A stretch of DNA of 5,064 bases, from positions 1-5,064 of the forward strand of contig MHXL01000187.1 in NCBI GenBank assembly GCA_001824455.1, given 5' to 3'. The translations under genes were made by a program, and so were the position numbers. Positions 1-5,064 of this stretch are shown one piece after another. Positions within the stretch are counted from its first letter, which is position 1. Each line of letters begins with the position of its first letter. The notes below the pieces were generated by a model that saw only the letters and a list, made by a program, of their open reading frames with translations, searched no databases and had not been told where the DNA came from. The DNA is from Desulfuromonadaceae bacterium GWB2_53_15 (GTDB taxonomy: Bacteria; Desulfobacterota; Desulfuromonadia; Geobacterales; Pseudopelobacteraceae).

Positions 1-1
1 A

Positions 2-2077
2 GCCTACGTCTACTGCGCCAAGGTTCATCAGGGGCAGACCCGCCTTTCGGGAGAGCCGTATATCATCCATCCTATGGAGGTGGCTGGACTGCTGGCTGAC
101 CTCAAACTGGATGTCCCCAGCATCATCACCGGTTTCCTGCACGATACCATTGAAGATACCCTGGCAACCTCTGAAGAACTGACCGAGATGTTTGGCGAAG
201 AAGTTGCTGCTTTGGTGGACGGTGTTACCAAGATCAGCAAGATTCACTTCAAGACCAAGGCCGAGAGCCAGGCAGAGAACTTCCGCAAGATGCTGCTGGC
301 CATGGCCAATGACATCCGCGTTATCCTGGTCAAGCTGGCCGACCGCCTGCACAACATGCGGACCCTGGAGTTTCAGCCGGAAACCAAACAACGTAGTATT
401 GCCCGGGAGACAATGGATATCTACGCCCCCATTGCCAACCGACTGGGTATTTCATGGGTTAAAGTGGAACTTGAGGATCTCTCCTTCCGGTATCTCAATC
501 CTGAAATTTATTTTGATCTTGCCCGAAAGATTTCCCTCAAAAAGCAGGAACGGGAGGCCTTCGTAGAGGAGGCCAAGGCCATCATTACCGAAAAACTGGC
601 CATCCATGACATTCAGGGCGAGGTTTCGGGACGCAGCAAGCATCTGTTCTCCATCTATCGCAAGATGGAGAAGCGAAATGTCGAGTTTGAGGAAATCTAC
701 GATTTGATCGCTATCCGCATCCTGGTGAATGACGTGCGGGAGTGTTATGAGGTGCTGGGTGTAATCCACTCGGCCTGGAAGCCGATACCGGGACGTTTCA
801 AGGACTATATCGCCATGCCCAAGGGGAATATGTACCAGTCGCTGCATACGACGGTCATTGGCCCCCATGGTGACCGCATGGAGGTGCAGATCCGCACCCA
901 TGAGATGCATCGCGTGGCTGATGCGGGCATTGCTGCCCATTGGAAGTACAAGGAAGGCAAGGGTTACGACGAGAAGGATGTCAAGCGTTTTGCCTGGTTG
1001 CGCCAGTTATTGGAGTGGCAGCAGGAGTTGCAGGACTCCAAAGAGTTCATGGATTCGGTCAAGGTTGATTTGTTCCCTGAAGAGGTATATGTCTTCACGC
1101 CCAAGGGGGATGTGAAGGGCTACCCCAAGGGATCCACCCCGATCGATTTTGCCTACTCCGTTCACACCGACATCGGACATCGCTGCGTAGGCGCAAAGGT
1201 TAACGGCAAGCTGGTACCGCTCAAGTATGAACTGAAAAACGGCGACATCGTCGAGGTAATTACCTCTCCGCACCATACCCCCAGCAAGGACTGGCTTAAA
1301 ATTGTCCGCAGTTCCCGTGCCCGTAACAAGATTCGCACTTGGATCAAGACCGAGGAGCGTAAGCGCAGCATCGTCCTGGGGCGTGAAATCTGCGAAAAGG
1401 ATCTCCGCAGGTACTCCATCAATCTGCAAAAGATTCAGAAGGCTGGCGACTTTAAGAAGATAGCGGCAGAATTCGGTTATGCCGGTGACGATGATCTGTT
1501 GGCAGCGGTGGGGTACGGCAAGATATCATCCGGACAGATCATCGGTAAGCTTCTCCCGGACGAAAAGCTGCATGAGCGGACTGAGCGCAAGGAATCACGT
1601 CTTACCACAATGATCAACAAGCTGAAAGGCAAGTCTTCCAGCGCAGTTGAGATAAGTGGCATAGACGACGTGCTGGTGCGCTTTGGCAAATGCTGCAATC
1701 CGGTGCCGGGAGACGAGATCATCGGTTTTATTACCCGCGGCAAGGGGGTCACCATTCACACCTCCGATTGCCAACTGGCTCTGGAGACAGACCCTGATCG
1801 GCGTATCGATGTGGCCTGGAACAAGGTCAAGACATCTGTACTCCCGGTCAAGATCCGGGTCATCTGTCACGATGTTAAAGGGGTTCTGGCAGGCATTACT
1901 ACTGCCATTACCAACTGCGAGGCAAACATCTCCAGTGCTCATATCCAGAGTACGATTGACCAACGGGGCGAGAACACATTTGAGGTTAATGTCACTGACC
2001 TGGCACATCTGCAGAAGGTTATGAACGCAATTATGAAAGTTAACGGTGTGATTAAAGTGGAGAGGTTAAAGCAATGA
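2..2077 (+). CDS. rel: Bifunctional (p)ppGpp synthetase/hydrolase, RelA/SpoT (Rel) family, 5'-truncated by window edge
   Basis: Cytoplasmic stringent-response enzyme that makes (p)ppGpp from ATP and GDP/GTP and also hydrolyses it. The frame is open from base 2 with no start in the window; 691 residues are present, and long Rel proteins are usually about 715-720, so roughly 25 are missing. The ATG at 74 is internal, because HD-domain sequence (KVHQGQ, YIIHP) precedes it. Counting from base 2, the hydrolase domain shows H9, H23, the HD pair at 47-48 (FLHDTIEDT) and D114 (LADRLHNM). The synthetase domain has RFKD at 265-268, the RxKD version typical of bifunctional or SpoT-like enzymes rather than monofunctional RelA, then NMYQSLHT and EVQIRT (E294). 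A TGS domain begins near 356 (DLFPEEVYVFTP). A zinc-finger/RIS region has CC at 564-565 plus H586 and C590, and an ACT domain covers about 613-690. Both active sites look intact, so I infer both activities. The stop overlaps the ridA start. No frameshift is seen. Confidence 0.96.
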   Translation, partial: AYVYCAKVHQGQTRLSGEPYIIHPMEVAGLLADLKLDVPSIITGFLHDTIEDTLATSEELTEMFGEEVAALVDGVTKISKIHFKTKAESQAENFRKMLLAMANDIRVILVKLADRLHNMRTLEFQPETKQRSIARETMDIYAPIANRLGISWVKVELEDLSFRYLNPEIYFDLARKISLKKQEREAFVEEAKAIITEKLAIHDIQGEVSGRSKHLFSIYRKMEKRNVEFEEIYDLIAIRILVNDVRECYEVLGVIHSAWKPIPGRFKDYIAMPKGNMYQSLHTTVIGPHGDRMEVQIRTHEMHRVADAGIAAHWKYKEGKGYDEKDVKRFAWLRQLLEWQQELQDSKEFMDSVKVDLFPEEVYVFTPKGDVKGYPKGSTPIDFAYSVHTDIGHRCVGAKVNGKLVPLKYELKNGDIVEVITSPHHTPSKDWLKIVRSSRARNKIRTWIKTEERKRSIVLGREICEKDLRRYSINLQKIQKAGDFKKIAAEFGYAGDDDLLAAVGYGKISSGQIIGKLLPDEKLHERTERKESRLTTMINKLKGKSSSAVEISGIDDVLVRFGKCCNPVPGDEIIGFITRGKGVTIHTSDCQLALETDPDRRIDVAWNKVKTSVLPVKIRVICHDVKGVLAGITTAITNCEANISSAHIQSTIDQRGENTFEVNVTDLAHLQKVMNAIMKVNGVIKVERLKQ
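2059..2073 (+). promoter_or_regulatory. Ribosome binding site of ridA, inside the rel 3' end
   Basis: The purine-rich GGAGAGG at 2059-2065 lies eight bases before the ATG at 2074, within the last codons of rel. It supports the ATG at 2074 as the ridA start and shows that ridA can recruit ribosomes itself, as well as through termination-reinitiation at the ATGA overlap. Confidence 0.75.
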
Positions 2078-2454
2078 AATTGAAAACCATATTTTCAGAT
2101 AAAGCTCCGGCAGCCATCGGACCTTACTCTCAGGCAGTTCAGGCCGGCAACATGCTTTTCTGTTCCGGTCAGATTGCTCTGGATCCCTCAACAGGTGAGA
2201 TGGTTCAAGGGGATGTGGTTGTACAAGCGGAACGGGTGATGGAAAATATTGCAGCTGTTCTGACTGCAGCAGGCGCCGGTTTCGATAATGTGGTCAAGAC
2301 CACCATATTTCTGGTGGAGATGGGCGACTTTGCAGCCGTGAACGAAATTTATGGCCGCTATTTCAGTAACCATAAACCAGCCCGCTCAACGGTGGCGGTT
2401 AAAAGCCTGCCTCGTGGGGCATTGGTGGAGATAGAGACGGTTGCCTGCCTGTAA
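2074..2454 (+). CDS. ridA: RidA family reactive imine/enamine deaminase (YjgF/YER057c/UK114)
   Basis: A 126-residue protein of the usual RidA length (E. coli RidA is 128). Family members form cytoplasmic trimers that hydrolyse reactive enamine/imine intermediates, such as 2-aminoacrylate released by PLP-dependent serine/threonine dehydratases, to 2-keto acids and ammonia. The family signature is clear: APAAIGPYSQ near the N-terminus (Y18), SGQIALDP at 31-38, VVKTTIFL at 73-80, PARSTVAV at 102-109 and VEIETVA near the C-terminus. R104 matches the substrate-carboxylate-binding arginine (R105 of E. coli RidA), and a glutamate equivalent to E120 is present in the VEIE segment, so an active deaminase is expected. 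The start overlaps the rel stop by four bases (ATGA) and has a good ribosome binding site, indicating an operon with rel. The exact subfamily and preferred substrate cannot be decided from this sequence alone. Confidence 0.93.
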   Translation: MKLKTIFSDKAPAAIGPYSQAVQAGNMLFCSGQIALDPSTGEMVQGDVVVQAERVMENIAAVLTAAGAGFDNVVKTTIFLVEMGDFAAVNEIYGRYFSNHKPARSTVAVKSLPRGALVEIETVACL

Positions 2455-2472
2455 GTGTTGTTTCTACTCCTT

Positions 2473-2533
2473 GTTACATGTTGAAATAAAAAAGCCGCCG
2501 GCGCAATGCGCCGCGGCTTTCAAAACATGTAAC
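2473..2533. terminator. Nested inverted repeat, probable bidirectional terminator between ridA and rpmB
   Basis: The core hairpin is AAAGCCGC (2491-2498), an unpaired C at 2499, GGCGC (2500-2504), loop AAT (2505-2507), GCGCC (2508-2512) and GCGGCTTT (2513-2520). Read on the minus strand, the stem is followed by a long T-rich run (complement of the A-run at 2484-2493), a classical intrinsic terminator for rpmB, which ends at 2552. On the plus strand only TTT follows, so termination after ridA would be weaker unless the outer arms help. A second perfect 10-base inverted repeat flanks the core: GTTACATGTT (2473-2482) and AACATGTAAC (2524-2533). TTGAAA (2481-2486) and TTTCAA (2518-2523) can also pair, as an alternative at the junction. 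Confidence 0.85.
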
Positions 2534-2551
2534 AGCAAACAGCAGTAGTCG

Positions 2552-2743
2552 TTAGGCTGCCTTGGTGATGTAGCCGGAACGGATGCAGCGAGTACAGACT
2601 TTAACTGTTTTTATGCTGCCATTGCTGATAGCTCTAACCTTCTGAAGGTTGGGATACCAAACGGTACGGGTTTTGTTGTTAGCATGGCTCACGTTGTTGC
2701 CAAAGCTGGGGCCTTTACCGCAAATTTCACATTTTCTCGACAT
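2552..2743 (-). CDS. rpmB: 50S ribosomal protein L28, zinc-ribbon (four-cysteine) form
   Basis: A 63-residue basic protein of the large ribosomal subunit. The family signature is direct: [12 protein letters not shown] at the N-terminus, [11 protein letters not shown] around residues 15-25, and the YPNLQKVR segment (30-37). Two CxxC pairs (C5/C8 and C50/C53) form the presumed zinc-binding site of the so-called C+ type; E. coli L28 is longer (78 residues) and lacks these cysteines. The length is normal for short bacterial L28 proteins. The ATG is supported by a strong Shine-Dalgarno sequence nine bases upstream. The gene stands alone on the minus strand between two plus-strand genes, with its own likely promoter upstream and the hairpin at 2491-2520 downstream. 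L33 (rpmG), often next to rpmB in other bacteria, is not adjacent here. Confidence 0.96.
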   Translation of the reverse strand: MSRKCEICGKGPSFGNNVSHANNKTRTVWYPNLQKVRAISNGSIKTVKVCTRCIRSGYITKAA

Positions 2744-2752
2744 ATCGTTATT

Positions 2753-2757
2753 CCTCC
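2753..2757 (-). promoter_or_regulatory. Ribosome binding site of rpmB
   Basis: The minus strand reads ACGGAGGAATAACGATATG. GGAGG occupies 2753-2757, nine bases before the ATG at 2743-2741. This is a near-ideal Shine-Dalgarno element and fixes the L28 start. Confidence 0.85.
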
Positions 2758-2774
2758 GTTAATTACTGAAAAAA

Positions 2775-2805
2775 ATTCTATACCATTTACGAGGTTTGGA
2801 TGCAA
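2775..2805 (-). promoter_or_regulatory. Candidate sigma-70-type promoter of rpmB
   Basis: On the minus strand, TTGCAT (complement of 2800-2805) is followed by 17 bases and then TATAGA (complement of 2777-2782), or TAGAAT shifted by two bases (2775-2780). The -10 match is fair and the -35 has only the conserved TTG. Position supports it: it lies in the 82-base divergent gap, about 20 bases upstream of the ribosome binding site. The start of transcription is not visible from sequence. Confidence 0.5.
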
Positions 2806-2825
2806 GAAAAAAGTAGGTTTTGTAG

Positions 2826-3440
2826 ATGAATATTATCAAGGCATTTATCACGCTGCTGGTAATAACTCTGGTCGTTATTGCCGTGCTATTTATTGATTTC
2901 ACCTACAAAACCTTCTCATACCGACCACGCGAGGTAAAGGCGGATGCCATTGTTGTACTGGCTGGCGGCAAGGGCAGGGTAGAGGAGGGGGTGCGTCTAT
3001 ATCGGGAACGGAAAGCAGCCTGGCTGTTCTTCATCGGCGTTGATCCAACGGTGCGCAGATCCGACCTGTATCACCCGCGTCCGGGAGATCCGTCGCCGGA
3101 GGGGGTTGTTCTGGAAAAGGTCTCTCGTAATACTCTGGAAAACGCGATCTTCGGACGGGATGTCATCATGAAGAAAGAAGTTCGATCGATCTTGCTGATC
3201 ACCTCGCGTTATCATATGAAACGGGCCTCGATTCTGATACGTAACGCCCTGCCCAAAGATGTGGCCATCTATACATATCCTGTGGATACCAAAAATCTGA
3301 AGGAGGCCTGGTGGAACCATGGCGGCAGTTTTCATCTCCTGTTTAGCGAGTTTTACAAGTATTGCATGTTCCGCGTGTTTTTCTTGTTGGCACCTGGGGA
3401 GTTGCGTGAGGGAGGTTTGCCGAGTATGTCCGGTGGCTGA
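2826..3440 (+). CDS. DUF218/YdcF-like (SanA/ElyC-type) membrane-anchored protein
   Basis: A 204-residue protein with an uncleaved-looking N-terminal hydrophobic segment (about residues 4-23) and then a single DUF218-type domain. Recognisable family motifs are ADAIVVLAGGKGR (39-51), a following amphipathic stretch ending in WLFFIGV, NTLENA (102-107) and ITSRYHMKRA (125-134). The C-terminal part ends with an aromatic, hydrophobic stretch (about 172-189). Relatives include E. coli YdcF, SanA and ElyC; the latter two are linked to envelope integrity and peptidoglycan or envelope carbohydrate metabolism, but no reaction is established for most members. Membrane anchoring is inferred from the N-terminus; whether the domain faces the periplasm is not certain. 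An in-frame TAG immediately precedes the ATG, so the frame cannot extend upstream. The ribosome binding site is poor (TAGG at 2814-2817). The gene diverges from rpmB, and no clear terminator follows it. Confidence 0.85.
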   Translation: MNIIKAFITLLVITLVVIAVLFIDFTYKTFSYRPREVKADAIVVLAGGKGRVEEGVRLYRERKAAWLFFIGVDPTVRRSDLYHPRPGDPSPEGVVLEKVSRNTLENAIFGRDVIMKKEVRSILLITSRYHMKRASILIRNALPKDVAIYTYPVDTKNLKEAWWNHGGSFHLLFSEFYKYCMFRVFFLLAPGELREGGLPSMSGG

Positions 3441-3541
3441 GGTGCTTCCATAATTCCAGAATATCTGCTACATTCTCAGAACAATTACCAGCTATTGGGA
3501 TAAGTGTCCTATTGAGCTTGTTGTGAAAGGAAATACATAAG
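3441..3541 (+). promoter_or_regulatory. thrC upstream region with ribosome binding site and weak promoter candidate
   Basis: This 101-base gap has no convincing terminator, so read-through from the DUF218 gene into thrC is possible. AAAGG at 3526-3530, eleven bases before the ATG at 3542, is the likely thrC ribosome binding site, acceptable though widely spaced. TGCTACATT at 3466-3474 resembles an extended -10 element (TGnTAnnnT), but no good -35 stands at the right distance. I find no threonine-rich leader peptide or attenuator hairpin. Confidence 0.4.
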
Positions 3542-4927
3542 ATGCGTTATATCAGTACCCGTGGCGGTATTCAGCCGATCTCCTTCAAGGATGCCGTCAT
3601 GATGGGTTTGGCCACCGACGGCGGTCTGCTCCTGCCCGAAGCATATCCGCAGATTTCTCCAGAGCAATTGGACGCCTGGCGCAAGCTTTCTTATCCGCAA
3701 CTGGCCTTCCAGGTTATATCCCGTTTTGTAGGTGACATACCGGCCAACGATCTGCAGGCCATCATCGAGCGATCCTATGCCACATTTACCCATCCTGAGG
3801 TTACCCCGGTCATCCATAAGGACGGAGTCTATATTTTGGAGTTGTTTCACGGCGTAACCCTGGCGTTCAAGGACGTGGCTCTGCAGTTCCTCGGAAATAT
3901 CTTTGAATATATTCTGGCTGAGCGCGGCGAACATCTCAACATTATCGGCGCAACCTCGGGTGATACCGGTAGTGCCGCCATTCACGGCGTGCGTGGTAAA
4001 AATGGCATCAATATCTTCATCCTGCACCCACACGGCAAGACCTCACCGGTGCAGGCATTGCAGATGACCACCGTCACCGACGCCAACGTCCACAACATCG
4101 CCATCCGTGGCACTTTCGACGACTGCCAGGACATGGTCAAGGCCCTTTTCAACGATCTTGATTTCAAGGAACAATACTCGCTGGGTGCGGTCAACTCTAT
4201 CAACTGGGCGCGGGTACTGGCGCAGGTGGTATATTATTTCTATGCTTGGCTTCGGGTGACAGAGGATGGCGATAAGAGCGTCAGCTTCTCCGTACCAACC
4301 GGCAACTTCGGAGACATCTTCGCCGGTTACGTCGCCAAGCGGATGGGATTACCCATGGGCACACTGCTGTTGGCTACCAACGAGAACAACATCCTGACCC
4401 GGTTTGTCAACGACGGCGATTACTCCTTGGCCAACGTGGTTTCTACCGCTTCGCCTTCAATGGATATTCAGCTGGCATCAAACTTCGAGCGCTATCTCTT
4501 TCATCTCTACAATGAGGACTCCAGCCGGGTGCGAGCTGCCTTTGGCGAACTGAAGTCACAGGGTAGAATCAATTTTTCAGCTGATGAAATGGAACGGGTG
4601 CGGGCCGACTTCTGTTCCGCCTCGGTTGATCAGGCCGGAACACTTGCAACCATCGGCGACTTTTACCGCGAGACCGGTTACCTGCTTGACCCGCACACCG
4701 CGGTCGGCGTCCGGGCGGCATTGAAGTTGCTGCCTGTCGACACAGCCAGGGTCTGTCTTGCCACAGCGCATCCGGCAAAGTTTGGGGAGGCTGTGGAGCG
4801 AGCCGTCGGGGCGCCTGCCCCAGTCCCTGAGGCCATTGAGGCCCTGACTGGGTTGCCGACCCGTTGCGAGGTGATGGATGCTGATCTGGAGCAGGTGCGG
4901 GCATTTTTTGTTGCACACGTCGGCTAG
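3542..4927 (+). CDS. thrC: Threonine synthase, long (E. coli/yeast-like) form
   Basis: A 461-residue PLP-dependent cytoplasmic enzyme that converts O-phospho-L-homoserine and water to L-threonine and phosphate, the last step of threonine synthesis. The N-terminal domain begins with the typical MRYISTRGG and LATDGGLLLPE (23-33). The PLP-binding lysine is K110 in TLAFKDVALQF. Further family landmarks are GATSGDTGSAA (136-146), HPHGKTSPVQ (162-171), NSINWARVLAQ (218-228), the phosphate-binding PTGNFGD (252-258), SPSMDIQLASNFER (304-317) and DPHTAVG (383-389). The length fits the class of about 430-460 residues with an extra N-terminal domain, distinct from the shorter plant/Bacillus-type enzymes. 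Start choice rests on the conserved N-terminus and the AAAGG upstream. All core motifs are present, so it should be active. The next gene begins three bases after the stop, suggesting co-transcription. Confidence 0.97.
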   Translation: MRYISTRGGIQPISFKDAVMMGLATDGGLLLPEAYPQISPEQLDAWRKLSYPQLAFQVISRFVGDIPANDLQAIIERSYATFTHPEVTPVIHKDGVYILELFHGVTLAFKDVALQFLGNIFEYILAERGEHLNIIGATSGDTGSAAIHGVRGKNGINIFILHPHGKTSPVQALQMTTVTDANVHNIAIRGTFDDCQDMVKALFNDLDFKEQYSLGAVNSINWARVLAQVVYYFYAWLRVTEDGDKSVSFSVPTGNFGDIFAGYVAKRMGLPMGTLLLATNENNILTRFVNDGDYSLANVVSTASPSMDIQLASNFERYLFHLYNEDSSRVRAAFGELKSQGRINFSADEMERVRADFCSASVDQAGTLATIGDFYRETGYLLDPHTAVGVRAALKLLPVDTARVCLATAHPAKFGEAVERAVGAPAPVPEAIEALTGLPTRCEVMDADLEQVRAFFVAHVG

Positions 4928-4930
4928 GTG

Positions 4931-5064
4931 ATGGCCAGCGAGAGTGCTATCCGCCTGGGTTCCTTCCTTGGCGTTTTTCTGCTGGTCGCCCTGGCCGAGC
5001 TTGCTTGGCCACGGCGACCGCTGACTGTTCCCAAGGGATCCCGCTGGTTCTGCAACATCGCCAT
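4931..5064 (+). CDS. Sterol desaturase / fatty acid hydroxylase superfamily protein, 3'-truncated by window edge
   Basis: Only the first 44 codons are visible, reading MASESAIRLG followed by a hydrophobic segment (about residues 9-25) and then WPRRPLTVPKG and RWFCNIA. The arrangement of a short polar start, a RLGxFxGVF membrane helix ending in an acidic residue, and a PRRPL then RW(F)xN motif is characteristic of bacterial sterol desaturase family proteins, which are membrane di-iron enzymes acting on lipids. The diagnostic histidine clusters would lie beyond the window, so neither enzyme activity nor substrate can be assessed. A GTG at 4928 directly precedes the ATG in frame, so the start may be either. 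No strong Shine-Dalgarno sequence is visible, only TAGG at 4925-4928 overlapping the thrC stop, which suggests dependence on translation of thrC. Confidence 0.7.
   Translation, partial: MASESAIRLGSFLGVFLLVALAELAWPRRPLTVPKGSRWFCNIA

Noticed and set aside
452..940. 162-codon open frame on the minus strand inside rel
   Set aside because: It lies opposite strongly conserved synthetase-domain sequence, resembles no family I know and has no convincing ribosome binding site; it is a shadow of codon usage in rel.
2684..2896. 70-codon plus-strand frame spanning the rpmB/DUF218 gap
   Set aside because: It runs antisense to the start of rpmB and overlaps the start of the DUF218 gene out of frame, with no family resemblance.
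3387..3405. Sigma-54-like TTGGCAC ... TTGC near the end of the DUF218 gene
   Set aside because: The gap between TGGCAC and TTGC is eight bases where five are needed, so the -24/-12 spacing is wrong.
3492..3514. Direct repeat CTATTG (3492-3497 and 3509-3514) upstream of thrC
   Set aside because: Six bases repeated twice with a 17-base offset in a 101-base AT-richer gap is readily expected by chance, and no known operator matches it.
3441..3541. Possible threonine attenuator or leader peptide before thrC
   Set aside because: No small frame with threonine/isoleucine codon runs and no terminator hairpin with a T-run is present.
3509..4033. 174-codon open frame on the minus strand over the thrC 5' half
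   Set aside because: It is antisense to conserved PLP-binding sequence and shows no recognisable domain; best explained as a shadow frame.
2074..4927. A threonine-metabolism cluster linking ridA (which clears threonine dehydratase intermediates) with thrC
   Set aside because: The two genes are separated by a terminator, an opposite-strand ribosomal protein gene and an unrelated membrane protein gene, so shared regulation is not supported.

Overview
The window is an ordinary bacterial chromosomal segment, densely packed and moderately GC-rich. Gene content and protein style suggest a delta-proteobacterium of the Geobacter/Desulfuromonadales type: a bifunctional Rel with an RFKD motif, followed directly by a RidA-family gene, then a zinc-ribbon form of ribosomal protein L28, and a long-form threonine synthase. 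The taxonomic call comes from recognising protein style and gene order, not from a search, and is moderately confident at best.

Layout: (1) Bases 2-2077 (+) hold most of a long RelA/SpoT-type (p)ppGpp synthetase/hydrolase whose first ~25 residues lie before the window. (2) Bases 2074-2454 (+) encode a RidA-type imine deaminase that overlaps the rel stop codon by four bases (ATGA), so the two are very probably co-transcribed and translationally coupled. (3) Bases 2473-2533 form a nested inverted repeat between convergent genes and probably act as a two-way terminator. (4) Bases 2552-2743 (-) encode ribosomal protein L28 (rpmB), with a good ribosome binding site and a plausible promoter. (5) Bases 2826-3440 (+), diverging from rpmB across 82 bases, encode a membrane-anchored DUF218/YdcF-like protein of uncertain function. 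(6) Bases 3542-4927 (+) encode threonine synthase (thrC) after a 101-base gap. (7) From base 4931 (+) to the window end is the start of a sterol desaturase / fatty acid hydroxylase superfamily membrane protein, three bases after the thrC stop.

The genes do housekeeping work: stringent-response alarmone control, clean-up of reactive enamine/imine intermediates, translation, amino acid synthesis, and two membrane proteins. I see no mobile element, CRISPR array, tRNA or rRNA, and no sign of a novel multi-gene system. The points most worth a second look are the composite palindrome between ridA and rpmB, the rel-ridA coupling, the compact divergent rpmB/DUF218 control region, and the tight thrC-desaturase junction.
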